Shown: positions 1 to 5,282 of the stretch, one piece after another
Numbering within the stretch: position 1 is the stretch's first letter
How the letters are laid out: each line of letters begins with the position of its first letter
Source: an uncultured Eubacteriales bacterium
Lineage (GTDB): Bacteria > Bacillota > Clostridia > Oscillospirales > Acutalibacteraceae
Reading direction: 5' to 3'
Assembly: GCA_900321905.1 (NCBI GenBank)
Contig: ONXZ01000095.1
Span: 1-5,914, forward strand
Length of the DNA stretch: 5,914 nt
Notes under the pieces: generated by a model
Databases searched by the model: none
What the model was told of the DNA's origin: nothing
Seen by the model: the letters and a program-made list of their open reading frames with translations, nothing else
Translations under genes and position numbers: made by a program

Positions 1-193
1 CTTTTTTGCTCTTTTGCTTAGGGCTTTATTTGTTATGTCTTTCTTCCGGTTTACTAATTACTAAAAATTTTGCTTGACTTTTAATAGTTAGTCACCTCTG
101 ATATAACTATACCACATTCAGTGACTGATTTCAATAACAAAAGCCAAAAAGCCGTTTTGCAAAAGTTGTTATTATTTTGTAACTTAGTGAGTA
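1..193. other. Intergenic region downstream of mnmA; no gene seen
   Basis: No credible coding region is visible in this AT-rich stretch. It contains a leftward promoter at 106-134 (listed separately), so positions 1-105 may be the 5' leader of a gene beyond the left edge. In that leader an AGAGGTGA ribosome-site-like string (minus strand, about 93-100) is not followed by a usable start codon: the GTG inside it meets a stop after three more codons. Between 135 and 193 I see only weak AT-rich pairing (AAGTT/AACTT with a 13-base loop), so no convincing terminator for mnmA can be named. Confidence 0.5.
106..134 (-). promoter_or_regulatory. Leftward sigma-A-type promoter for a gene off the left edge
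   Basis: On the minus strand there is a -35 box TTGAAA (134-129) and a -10 box TATAGT (111-106) with an ideal 17-base spacer. The spacer holds an 11-base palindrome TCAGTCACTGA (118-128). A second inverted repeat, AGTCAC (121-126, minus strand) with GTGACT (90-95), brackets the -10 box with 25 bases between the arms. Either could be a regulator site. The gene it serves lies outside the window, so its role is unknown. This is a motif match only. Confidence 0.55.
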
Positions 194-1252
194 TTAAACT
201 ATTGTTCCGCCGCCGAGGACATAGTCGCCGCCATACAAAACGACAGCCTGACCGCTTGTAACAGCGCGAACAGGAGTATCAAAAGTTACAGTTACCCTGT
301 CGCCGTCACGAACAGCGGTACAAGGAACTTCGCGCATATTGTAGCGTGTTTTTGCTTTGCACTTTATCGGCGCTTCAGGCGGTTCAATCATCCAGTTGAA
401 GTCGTCCGCTTCAAGCGACCCACACATAAGGTCATCGTTTGAGCCTAAAATAACTTTATTATTTTCGAGGTCTTTTTTGCAAACATATACAGGGTGACCT
501 GCCGCTACGCCAAGACCCTTGCGCTGACCGATTGTGTACTTGATTATGCCGCTGTGCTCACCCATAACATTGCCGTTTTTGTCAACAAATTCGCCCTTGG
601 GGTAAGTTTTGCCGCCATGCTGTTCAATGAACTTTGCGTAGTCGCCGTCAGGTACAAAGCAGATGTCCTGAGAATCGCGTTTTTTGGCATTTATAAAGCC
701 CTCGCGCTCTGCAATCTCACGGATTTCAGCCTTTGAACATTTGCCGAGCGGAAACAGCGTGTGAGCGAGTTGCTCCTGTGTAAGAGAGTACAAGACATAA
801 CTCTGGTCTTTGCTCTCGTCAGCGCCTTTTTTCAGCAGATATCTGCCGTTTACAAGTTCGATATCGGCATAGTGTCCTGTGACAACATAGTCGTATTTCA
901 ACTCACGCATGCGGTGCATAAGTTTTTCAAATTTAAGATAGCGGTTGCAGTCTATGCAAGGATTCGGCGTGCCGCCCTGCTCATATGTTTTGATGAATTT
1001 ATCAATAACTTTTTGCTCAAATTCATCTTTGAAATTGAACACATAGTAAGGCATATCGAGTTTGCGTGCTACAGCGCGCGCGTCCTCAATATCGTCAAGT
1101 GAGCAGCAGGTCTTTTCCCTGCTGACGCCGATATCCTCATTGTCATAGAGTTTCATAGTTGCGCCGATGCACTCAAAACCCTGTTGCTTCATAAAATAAG
1201 CGGCGACGCTTGAATCAACACCGCCGCTCATTGCAATAATTGCTTTTTTCAT
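194..1252 (-). CDS. mnmA: tRNA-specific 2-thiouridylase MnmA
   Basis: MnmA adenylates U34 in the wobble position of tRNA-Lys, -Glu and -Gln with ATP and then replaces O2 with sulfur, making s2U34 in the cytosol. The 352-residue length is normal for the family. The ATP PP-loop SGGVDSS is at residues 9-15. The catalytic nucleophile is Cys102 in the TPNPCIDCN motif and the second catalytic cysteine is Cys198 in DSQDICF. Cys99 makes a CxxC with Cys102, and a CC pair lies at 49-50. The tRNA-contacting TIGQRKGLG motif is at 240-248, followed by the C-terminal beta-barrel. The ATG lies two bases after the nadA stop with only a weak GGG ribosome site, so translation is probably coupled to nadA. NifS in the same operon is the likely sulfur donor, since no Tus relay genes are present here. 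Identification is very secure. Confidence 0.97.
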   Translation of the reverse strand: MKKAIIAMSGGVDSSVAAYFMKQQGFECIGATMKLYDNEDIGVSREKTCCSLDDIEDARAVARKLDMPYYVFNFKDEFEQKVIDKFIKTYEQGGTPNPCIDCNRYLKFEKLMHRMRELKYDYVVTGHYADIELVNGRYLLKKGADESKDQSYVLYSLTQEQLAHTLFPLGKCSKAEIREIAEREGFINAKKRDSQDICFVPDGDYAKFIEQHGGKTYPKGEFVDKNGNVMGEHSGIIKYTIGQRKGLGVAAGHPVYVCKKDLENNKVILGSNDDLMCGSLEADDFNWMIEPPEAPIKCKAKTRYNMREVPCTAVRDGDRVTVTFDTPVRAVTSGQAVVLYGGDYVLGGGTIV

Positions 1253-1254
1253 AT

Positions 1255-2169
1255 TTAACCCAATTCAATCATTTTATCAATGCAGCGCTTTGCACCGAGG
1301 CGAGTTTCCTCGTCAAGTTCGATTTCCTCACCGCCGATACCCTTGCAGCAGTTAAGCACGTCAACAAGCGTTGTAGCCTTCATATTATGGCAAATGCAGT
1401 CCTTTGAAAGCGGGTAAAACAGTTTGTCGGGACAGTCAAGTTGCAGGTGGGTTACAATGCTGTTTTCAGTGCCGATGATGAATTCTTTTTTATCGCTATT
1501 TTTAGCGTAGTCCATAATGCCCGTGGTTGAGCCGACGTAGTTTGCAAGTTCAACTACTTCCGGGTCGCACTCGGGATGAACAAGAAGGAGAGCGCCAGGG
1601 TGTGCTGCCTTTGCGTTTTGCACGTCTTTCGCCGTCATTTTTGCGTGGGTCGGGCAGCAGCCGTTCAGGAGTTTGAACTCTTTTTCAGGCAACTGTTTTG
1701 CAATCCACGAGCCGAGGTTTTTATCGGGGATAAACAGAATTTTATCATCGTCAAGTTGCTTGCAGATTTTGAGCGCTGATGATGATGTAACGCACACATC
1801 GCACACGGTTTTGAGTTCACTCGTGGTGTTGATATACGCAACAACGGTATAATCGGGATACTGCTCTTTTACCTGGGAAATAAGGTCTTTATCCATCATT
1901 TCAGCCATTGGGCAACCTGCGTCAGAATTTGATAGAATGACTTTTTTATCCGGTGACAAAATCTTGACCGTTTCAGCCATAAAGCGCACACCGCACATAA
2001 TTACAGTTTTGTTTTTTACCTTTGAGGCGGACATGGAAAGACCGAAACTGTCGCCCGTAAAGTCAGCAATTTCAAGTATTTCAGGTTCCTGATAGCAGTG
2101 AGCGAGAATACAAATATCCTTCTCTTTTTTCAGTCTTAAAATTTCCTGCTGAATGTCTTTTATAGCCAT
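1255..2169 (-). CDS. nadA: Quinolinate synthase NadA
   Basis: NadA condenses iminoaspartate with dihydroxyacetone phosphate to give quinolinate, the committed step of de novo NAD synthesis, using a [4Fe-4S] cluster with an open iron site. I chose the ATG at 2169 (304 residues) because AAGGA lies seven bases upstream. An in-frame GTG at 2184 would add five residues but has a hairpin where its ribosome site should be. The three expected cluster ligands are Cys86 (AGCPMAE), Cys172 (CCPTH) and Cys260 (CHNMK), with spacing of 86 and 88 residues as in known NadA proteins. GVRFMAET (60-67), HPEC (198-201) and GSTTGI (213-218) are further family signatures. No nadB or nadC is present in the window, so the iminoaspartate source must be encoded elsewhere. 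Placement behind nifS-nifU fits its need for cluster assembly. Confidence 0.96.
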   Translation of the reverse strand: MAIKDIQQEILRLKKEKDICILAHCYQEPEILEIADFTGDSFGLSMSASKVKNKTVIMCGVRFMAETVKILSPDKKVILSNSDAGCPMAEMMDKDLISQVKEQYPDYTVVAYINTTSELKTVCDVCVTSSSALKICKQLDDDKILFIPDKNLGSWIAKQLPEKEFKLLNGCCPTHAKMTAKDVQNAKAAHPGALLLVHPECDPEVVELANYVGSTTGIMDYAKNSDKKEFIIGTENSIVTHLQLDCPDKLFYPLSKDCICHNMKATTLVDVLNCCKGIGGEEIELDEETRLGAKRCIDKMIELG

Positions 2170-2176
2170 AATAAAT

Positions 2177-2181
2177 TCCTT
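2177..2181 (-). promoter_or_regulatory. Ribosome binding site deciding the nadA start
   Basis: AAGGA on the minus strand sits seven bases before the ATG at 2169. It overlaps codons that would be read if the upstream GTG at 2184 were used, so the ATG is preferred. It lies three bases from the edge of the 2185-2211 hairpin. Confidence 0.65.
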
Positions 2182-2184
2182 CAC

Positions 2185-2211
2185 GGGGCGCCGAGGTCGT
2201 CGCCCCCTACA
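2185..2211 (-). repeat. Palindromic hairpin unit B (TGTAG + 9-4-9 stem-loop)
   Basis: Read on the minus strand, this 27-base unit is TGTAG, a 9-base arm GGGGCGACG, a four-base loop ACCT and the arm CGGCGCCCC, with one mismatched pair. It matches the geometry of the unit at 2221-2247 exactly but has a different, more GC-rich stem. No U-run follows, so it is not a standard intrinsic terminator. It ends just ahead of the nadA ribosome site. It resembles the short interspersed palindromes (REP-like) scattered through many Firmicute genomes. That class assignment is inference. Confidence 0.7.
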
Positions 2212-2220
2212 AATAATATT

Positions 2221-2247
2221 GGGAGGGTTAGGAAACCCTCCCCTACA
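2221..2247 (-). repeat. Palindromic hairpin unit A (TGTAG + 9-4-9 stem-loop)
   Basis: Read on the minus strand, this unit is TGTAG, a perfect 9-base arm GGGAGGGTT, a loop TCCT and the arm AACCCTCCC. It is 27 bases long, like unit B, and is separated from it by nine AT-only bases. In the nifU-nadA transcript it would fold into a very stable hairpin about 20 bases after the nifU stop. It could shield the 3' end of nifS-nifU mRNA or dampen read-through into nadA, though no functional claim can be proven from sequence. Confidence 0.75.
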
Positions 2248-2267
2248 TAATATATTAATTTGTACGA

Positions 2268-2687
2268 TTAGTCAACGACTTTTTCCTTGAACATTTCTGG
2301 GTCGTAGTCAATGCCGTTTTTATCGTAGTAATCCTTGACAGCGGCTTTGATTGCCTCCTCTGCAAGTACGGAACAGTGAATCTTAACCGGCGGCAGACCG
2401 TCAAGAGCCTCAACAACTGCCTTGTTTGAAAGTTCAATAGCCTCGCTGATTGGCTTGCCCTTGATAAGGCAGGTAGCCATTGAACTTGAGGCAATGGCAG
2501 ACGCACAGCCGAAAGTGTTAAACTTAACGTCAGTGATAACCTGATTTTCGTCAACTTTCAGATATATTTTCATTATATCGCCGCACTTTGCGTTGCCTAC
2601 CTCGCCAACGCCGTCGGCGTCCTCAATTTTACCTACATTTCGCGGATTTGTGAAATGGTCCATTACTTTTTCTGAATACAGTGCCAT
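2268..2687 (-). CDS. nifU: NifU/IscU-type iron-sulfur cluster scaffold protein
   Basis: This scaffold receives sulfane sulfur from NifS and iron, builds a transient Fe-S cluster and passes it to apo-proteins in the cytosol. The 139-residue protein corresponds to the IscU-like domain alone, without the ferredoxin and Nfu domains of full-length nitrogen-fixation NifU. Three conserved cluster-binding cysteines are visible: Cys35 in GNAKCGD with Asp37, Cys61 in FGCASAIASSS, and Cys105 in HCSVLAEEAI. Cys73 is extra. The opening residues, with DHFTNPRN at 10-17, are the usual IscU/NifU amino terminus. The ATG overlaps the nifS stop by one base (TAATG) with a GAGG ribosome site about ten bases upstream inside nifS, so the two are translationally coupled. 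The symbol iscU would be equally acceptable. Confidence 0.95.
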   Translation of the reverse strand: MALYSEKVMDHFTNPRNVGKIEDADGVGEVGNAKCGDIMKIYLKVDENQVITDVKFNTFGCASAIASSSMATCLIKGKPISEAIELSNKAVVEALDGLPPVKIHCSVLAEEAIKAAVKDYYDKNGIDYDPEMFKEKVVD

Positions 2688-3871
2688 TATTCAACTACCT
2701 CGCCTTTCTGAATTTTTTCCCACACGGGTGAGATTGAACGAAGATAAGTTACTACTTCGTGGATTGATTTAACAATATGGTCGGCTTCTTCCTCGGTATT
2801 ATACTCCGAAAGTGAGATACGAAGCGAGCCGTGTGCGCTCTCAACAGGAACTCCCATTGCAAGCAGAACGTGCGACGGGTCAAGCGAGCCGCTTGTGCAA
2901 GCGGAGCCTGACGAAGCGCAAATGCCTTTTTGGTCAAGGAGAAGTAGCAAGCCTTCGCCCTCAATTCCCTCAAAGCACATATTAACCGTACCCGGCAGAC
3001 GTCTTTCAAGGTCGCCGTTAACGCTGCACATCTCGATATCCTGAACGCCGTCAATAATCTTGTTGCGAAGCGCGGTAATGTGCGCCGCGTTTTTGTCGAG
3101 ATTTGCACAAGCGTCCTCAAGCGCTGCAGCCATGCCGCAAATGCCAGCCATATTCTCTGTGCCTGCGCGTCTGTTTCTCTCCTGCGCGCCGCCGTTCATA
3201 AACACCTGAAGCGGAACGCCTTTCTTGCAGTAAAGAAAGCCAACACCTTTAGGTCCGTGGAACTTGTGACCTGATACGGAGAGCATATCAACGCCGAGTT
3301 CATTGACATCAACTTTGATATGACCCGCAGCCTGAACAGCGTCAGTGTGGAAAGTAACGCCCTTTTCCCTGCAGACAGCGGCAAGTTCCTTAATCGGCTG
3401 GATTGTGCCAACCTCGTTATTAGCCATCATAATAGTTACAAGCGCAGTGTCGTCGCGCAGAGCGGCTTTTAAATCCTCAACTCTGACAATACCCTCGCTG
3501 TAAACATCAAGAAGTGTAATCTCAAAACCCTCTTTTTTAAGTTTTTCAAGGGTGTGCAGCACAGCGTGATGCTCAAATTTAGATGAGATGATGTGTTTTT
3601 TACCCTTCTTTGCGCCATTGTAAGCCGCAGACAAAATCGCCTGATTGTCCGCCTCTGTGCCGCAAGAAGTAAAATATATTTCATTCGGAGCAGCGCCGAT
3701 ACATTTTGCAACACGCTCCCTTGCGTCCTCAAGAACTTCCTTTGCAATCTGACCGACGTGGTGCAGTGACGACGGGTTGCCGTATGTTTCCTTTAAGAGC
3801 GGAAGCATTGCGCTGAGCGCCTTTTCGCTCACCTGCGTTGTTGCCGCATTATCAACATAAACAGTGTTCAT
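2687..3871 (-). CDS. nifS: Cysteine desulfurase NifS/IscS (class I, PLP-dependent)
   Basis: The enzyme removes sulfur from L-cysteine, giving alanine and an enzyme-bound persulfide that feeds Fe-S assembly and tRNA thiolation. I place the start at ATG 3871 (394 residues) because AGGTGA lies five bases upstream. The in-frame GTG at 3880 falls inside that ribosome site. Visible features are the N-terminal VDNAATT (6-12), the FEHHAV segment with His101 that stacks on PLP, HTDAVQ (175-180) with Asp177, SGHKFHGPKG with PLP-binding Lys203, RRAGTEN (234-240), and the mobile loop SGSACTSG with catalytic Cys325. It is the first gene of the operon. An iscR-type regulator gene, often found ahead of it in related bacteria, is absent here. 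iscS is an alternative symbol. Confidence 0.96.
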   Translation of the reverse strand: MNTVYVDNAATTQVSEKALSAMLPLLKETYGNPSSLHHVGQIAKEVLEDARERVAKCIGAAPNEIYFTSCGTEADNQAILSAAYNGAKKGKKHIISSKFEHHAVLHTLEKLKKEGFEITLLDVYSEGIVRVEDLKAALRDDTALVTIMMANNEVGTIQPIKELAAVCREKGVTFHTDAVQAAGHIKVDVNELGVDMLSVSGHKFHGPKGVGFLYCKKGVPLQVFMNGGAQERNRRAGTENMAGICGMAAALEDACANLDKNAAHITALRNKIIDGVQDIEMCSVNGDLERRLPGTVNMCFEGIEGEGLLLLLDQKGICASSGSACTSGSLDPSHVLLAMGVPVESAHGSLRISLSEYNTEEEADHIVKSIHEVVTYLRSISPVWEKIQKGEVVE

Positions 3872-3876
3872 TTTTG

Positions 3877-3882
3877 TCACCT
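3877..3882 (-). promoter_or_regulatory. Ribosome binding site deciding the nifS start
   Basis: AGGTGA on the minus strand lies five bases before ATG 3871. The GTG embedded in it is in frame with nifS and would be the longest-frame start, but it has no ribosome site of its own, so the ATG is the better call. Confidence 0.75.
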
Positions 3883-3901
3883 GATTTCTTAATCCTACAA
3901 T

Positions 3902-3927
3902 TATTATAGGTTTTTCGACCTATAATA
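3902..3927. promoter_or_regulatory. 26-base palindromic operator candidate at the nifS promoter
   Basis: Perfect 10-base arms TATTATAGGT and ACCTATAATA are separated by six bases. The repeat overlaps the nifS -10 box (3924-3929) and the expected transcription start near 3917, where a bound protein would block initiation. Size and position fit a dimeric repressor site of the Rrf2/IscR kind known to control Fe-S genes, but the sequence alone does not identify the protein. A hairpin in the 5' end of the transcript is the other reading. Confidence 0.65.
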
Positions 3928-3952
3928 TAACGCTTATTTCCTACTTTGTCAA
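3924..3952 (-). promoter_or_regulatory. Sigma-A promoter of the nifS-nifU-nadA-mnmA operon
   Basis: On the minus strand a perfect -35 TTGACA (3952-3947) is followed after 17 bases by the -10 box TATATT (3929-3924). Transcription should begin near 3917, leaving a leader of about 45 bases before the nifS ATG. No other strong promoter is evident before the three downstream genes. Confidence 0.85.
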
Positions 3953-3959
3953 TAGGAAA
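3937..3959. promoter_or_regulatory. Inverted repeat around the nifS -35 box
   Basis: Seven-base arms TTTCCTA and TAGGAAA flank nine bases that contain the -35 hexamer. The arms share the CCTA/TAGG core with the palindrome at 3902-3927, though in the opposite arrangement. This may be a second binding site for the same regulator. The right arm abuts the upstream terminator. Functional assignment is inference. Confidence 0.45.
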
Positions 3960-3993
3960 ATGAAAAAAGGCTCAATTTGAGCCTTTTTTCATT
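3959..3993 (-). terminator. Symmetric intrinsic terminator after the radical SAM gene
   Basis: A perfect 17-base inverted repeat surrounds one central base. The GC-rich part GGCTC/GAGCC is flanked by six A on one side and six T on the other, so a U-run follows the stem on either strand. It lies about 50 bases past the stop of the leftward radical SAM gene and directly ahead of the nifS promoter. It therefore separates the two leftward operons, and on the plus strand it would stop antisense transcription from the nifS region. Confidence 0.9.
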
Positions 3994-4028
3994 AGTTAGC
4001 AGTTAGCCGTATGCAGTTAGCAGTAATA
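3994..4028. repeat. Degenerate heptamer tandem repeat (AGTTAGC)
   Basis: Five consecutive 7-base units are visible: AGTTAGC, AGTTAGC, CGTATGC, AGTTAGC, AGTAATA. Three are identical and two are degraded. The array fills the gap between the radical SAM stop codon and the terminator. Short heptamer arrays like this occur between genes in many bacteria and may expand or contract by slippage. No function is evident. Confidence 0.7.
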
Positions 4029-4043
4029 GGTGTTAACGTTATA

Positions 4044-4655
4044 CTATCTGCCTCTTGCGTAGGAACGCACAATGAATTTTGCGCCGAGGGATTCTGCTAT
4101 TTTGCGCGATTTTTCGATGTTTTCATCTCCGATGACATCGACCACCGTCATACGCACCTCGTTGCCCTGTTCCACACACTCGCGAGTGAATTTGAGCATG
4201 GCGTCAAAGGCTTTGCCCGGAAAAATATTTCTGGTGATCTTGTCATACTTCTCGCTGTCGGGGTCGTTGAGCGATACAGATATAATGTCAATACACGCGC
4301 AGATTTCCTTTGCGGTAGGTCTGCCGTTAATCAGGTCGGACAGTCCGTTTGTGTTGAGCCTTAACTTGATTGACGGCTTAACCGTTTTAATGTATTTTGC
4401 CGTTTTAATCAAATTTTCATAGGCGTTTGTCGGCTCGCCGTAGCCGCAAAACACAGCCGTGTCAACATCAGTGAAATCGTAATTATCAATAGCCGCTTTT
4501 ATATCGTCAAAAGTCGGTTCACTGTCAAACCAGAGCCGCTTTGCGCTGCCAACCGCCTCGTGCTTGTTGCGTATGCAAAACGCGCAGGCGCACGGGCATT
4601 TGTTAGTTATGTTAAAATAAGTTCCGCCGTCAAGCGTGTAAATTATATCTGCCAT
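4044..4655 (-). CDS. Radical SAM protein, TatD-associated type (function unknown)
   Basis: This 203-residue protein carries the radical SAM cluster motif CX3CX2C at Cys20, Cys24 and Cys27 (within NKCPCACAFCIR), with an extra Cys22 between them. The SAM-binding GxGEP-type motif is GYGEPT at 71-76, and RLNTNGLSDLINGR lies around 99-112. The amino terminus (Ile-Tyr-Thr followed by a short beta strand into the cysteine motif) and the segment VSLNDPDSEKYDKI (127-140) match my recollection of the small radical SAM family often found next to, or linked with, TatD nuclease genes. Its substrate is not known. It appears to lack a C-terminal extra cluster domain. The ATG has AGAGG six bases upstream and lies 13 bases after the ECF S-component stop, so the two are co-transcribed. 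No tatD gene is in the window. The family-level radical SAM call is secure; the subfamily is likely. Confidence 0.85.
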   Translation of the reverse strand: MADIIYTLDGGTYFNITNKCPCACAFCIRNKHEAVGSAKRLWFDSEPTFDDIKAAIDNYDFTDVDTAVFCGYGEPTNAYENLIKTAKYIKTVKPSIKLRLNTNGLSDLINGRPTAKEICACIDIISVSLNDPDSEKYDKITRNIFPGKAFDAMLKFTRECVEQGNEVRMTVVDVIGDENIEKSRKIAESLGAKFIVRSYARGR

Positions 4656-4668
4656 AGAGTACCTCTGT

Positions 4669-5178
4669 TTAAGAAATCCTTTTGTATATTTTATCCTTTA
4701 TATGAACTTTGTCAAGAGCCGCCGCAATAATTATAAAAATTACCGCGCTTGCCGACGACTGAATCAGGTTGCCGGGTATATCAACAAAAGCGTATTCCCT
4801 GCTGATTACAAGGTCTGCCAGAAAGTAGCCGCCAACGGTTATAACAGCAGCAGGCAGAGTCATAAGCGCTGATGAAAGTGAAAGCAGTTTGTCGCTTTTC
4901 TTTTTTGCAAACGCAAAGCAAAGCGCAATTAAAAGCTTGATTAAAACGGTTGCCGGAGCGTAAGCCGCAAAGCCGCTTGCAACATCCGCAAGCCCCTCGC
5001 CGAGCGCGCCTGCAACAAGCGCCCAGGGCATATCGAGAAGTAATGCGCTGATATACAAAAGGGCGTCACCAAGATGAACATAGCCGCTTGCAACGGGAAT
5101 GTGCAAAACCGCCGTCATAACAAAAATCATTGCGCCAAACACAGCGGTCAAAATGATATTATGAGTTTTTTTGTTCAC
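4669..5178 (-). CDS. ECF transporter S component, probably for a B6-type vitamin
   Basis: This is the substrate-binding membrane subunit of an energy-coupling factor transporter. It captures a vitamin and needs the shared EcfA-EcfA'-EcfT module, which is not in the window. The 169-residue protein is almost wholly hydrophobic, with about five to six membrane segments (roughly 8-27, 36-50, 52-68, 75-91, 104-124, 136-155). Family-like segments are GYVHLGDALLYISALL (32-47), GEGLADVASGFAAYAP (60-75) and DIPGNLIQSS (133-142). I chose GTG 5178 because AGAGGTGA lies four bases upstream; the longer reading from an ATG at 5256 would run through the promoter and operator. The divergent MocR/PdxR-type regulator suggests a pyridoxine-like substrate (PdxU2-like), but other vitamins such as hydroxymethylpyrimidine or riboflavin cannot be excluded. 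Confidence 0.85.
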   Translation of the reverse strand: MNKKTHNIILTAVFGAMIFVMTAVLHIPVASGYVHLGDALLYISALLLDMPWALVAGALGEGLADVASGFAAYAPATVLIKLLIALCFAFAKKKSDKLLSLSSALMTLPAAVITVGGYFLADLVISREYAFVDIPGNLIQSSASAVIFIIIAAALDKVHIKDKIYKRIS

Positions 5179-5182
5179 TAAA

Positions 5183-5190
5183 TCACCTCT
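5183..5190 (-). promoter_or_regulatory. Ribosome binding site for the ECF S-component GTG start
   Basis: AGAGGTGA on the minus strand is four bases from the GTG at 5178. It is the only good ribosome site in front of the hydrophobic protein and sets the start 26 codons inside the longest open frame. Confidence 0.8.
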
Positions 5191-5201
5191 CAAATTAAGT
5201 A

Positions 5202-5230
5202 TTGCAATTGCATTGATGTCAGTATATACT
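5202..5230 (+). promoter_or_regulatory. Rightward promoter of the MocR-type regulator gene
   Basis: TTGCAA (5202-5207) and TATACT (5225-5230) are separated by 17 bases. The start of transcription would be near 5237, about 46 bases before the TTG codon. The -10 box overlaps that of the opposing promoter by three bases. Confidence 0.55.
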
Positions 5231-5240
5231 ATAACTGACA
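5217..5240. promoter_or_regulatory. Inverted-repeat operator shared by divergent promoters
   Basis: Perfect 7-base arms TGTCAGT and ACTGACA are separated by ten AT-rich bases that contain both -10 boxes. A dimer bound here would cover both promoters at once. The best candidate is the adjacent MocR/PdxR-type protein acting on itself and on the transporter operon, as such regulators commonly do. This is inference from position and symmetry. Confidence 0.65.
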
Positions 5241-5256
5241 ATAATAAAATACACAA
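5228..5256 (-). promoter_or_regulatory. Leftward promoter of the ECF S component-radical SAM operon
   Basis: On the minus strand TATAGT (5233-5228) is preceded, 17 bases upstream, by a weak -35 TTGTGT (5256-5251). The good -10 with a poor -35 would suit a promoter needing an activator. Transcription should begin near 5221, giving a leader of about 43 bases. Confidence 0.5.
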
Positions 5257-5271
5257 TTTTAAAAACTTTTT

Positions 5272-5276
5272 GAGGT
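5272..5276 (+). promoter_or_regulatory. Ribosome binding site deciding the regulator TTG start
   Basis: GAGGT lies six bases before the TTG at 5283. No ATG or GTG in the frame has comparable support, and the first in-frame ATG would remove the start of the DNA-binding domain. Confidence 0.7.
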
Positions 5277-5282
5277 ACAGTT

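Noticed and set aside
74..110. Rightward promoter (TTGACT with TATAAC)
   Set aside because: The spacer would be 22 bases, too long, and it would read antisense into mnmA.
118..128. Same operator as 5217-5240, because both contain TCAGT and ACTGA
   Set aside because: The half-site spacing differs greatly (1 base against 14 between the shared five-base cores), so the resemblance of five-base cores is likely chance.
494..1102. Two plus-strand open frames (494-736 and 761-1102) opposite mnmA
   Set aside because: They lie wholly antisense to a well-conserved MnmA, have no ribosome site or recognisable domain, and have cysteine/phenylalanine-rich shadow-like composition.
2185..2247. Riboswitch or intrinsic terminator between nifU and nadA
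   Set aside because: The two simple hairpins lack U-runs and show none of the conserved unpaired motifs of known riboswitches; a repeat-pair description fits better.
2255..2554. Minus-strand frame overlapping nifU
   Set aside because: It is the alternative frame of nifU, with a serine/leucine/arginine-rich low-complexity translation and no support.
3872..3880. GTG at 3880 as the nifS start
   Set aside because: The GTG is part of the AGGTGA ribosome site that serves the ATG at 3871.
3994..4028. CRISPR-like repeat array
   Set aside because: The units are seven bases long and directly tandem without unique spacers, and no cas gene is near.
4011..4422. Two plus-strand frames opposite the radical SAM gene
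   Set aside because: They are antisense to a gene with intact radical SAM motifs; the frame at 4011 begins in the heptamer repeat and has no ribosome site.
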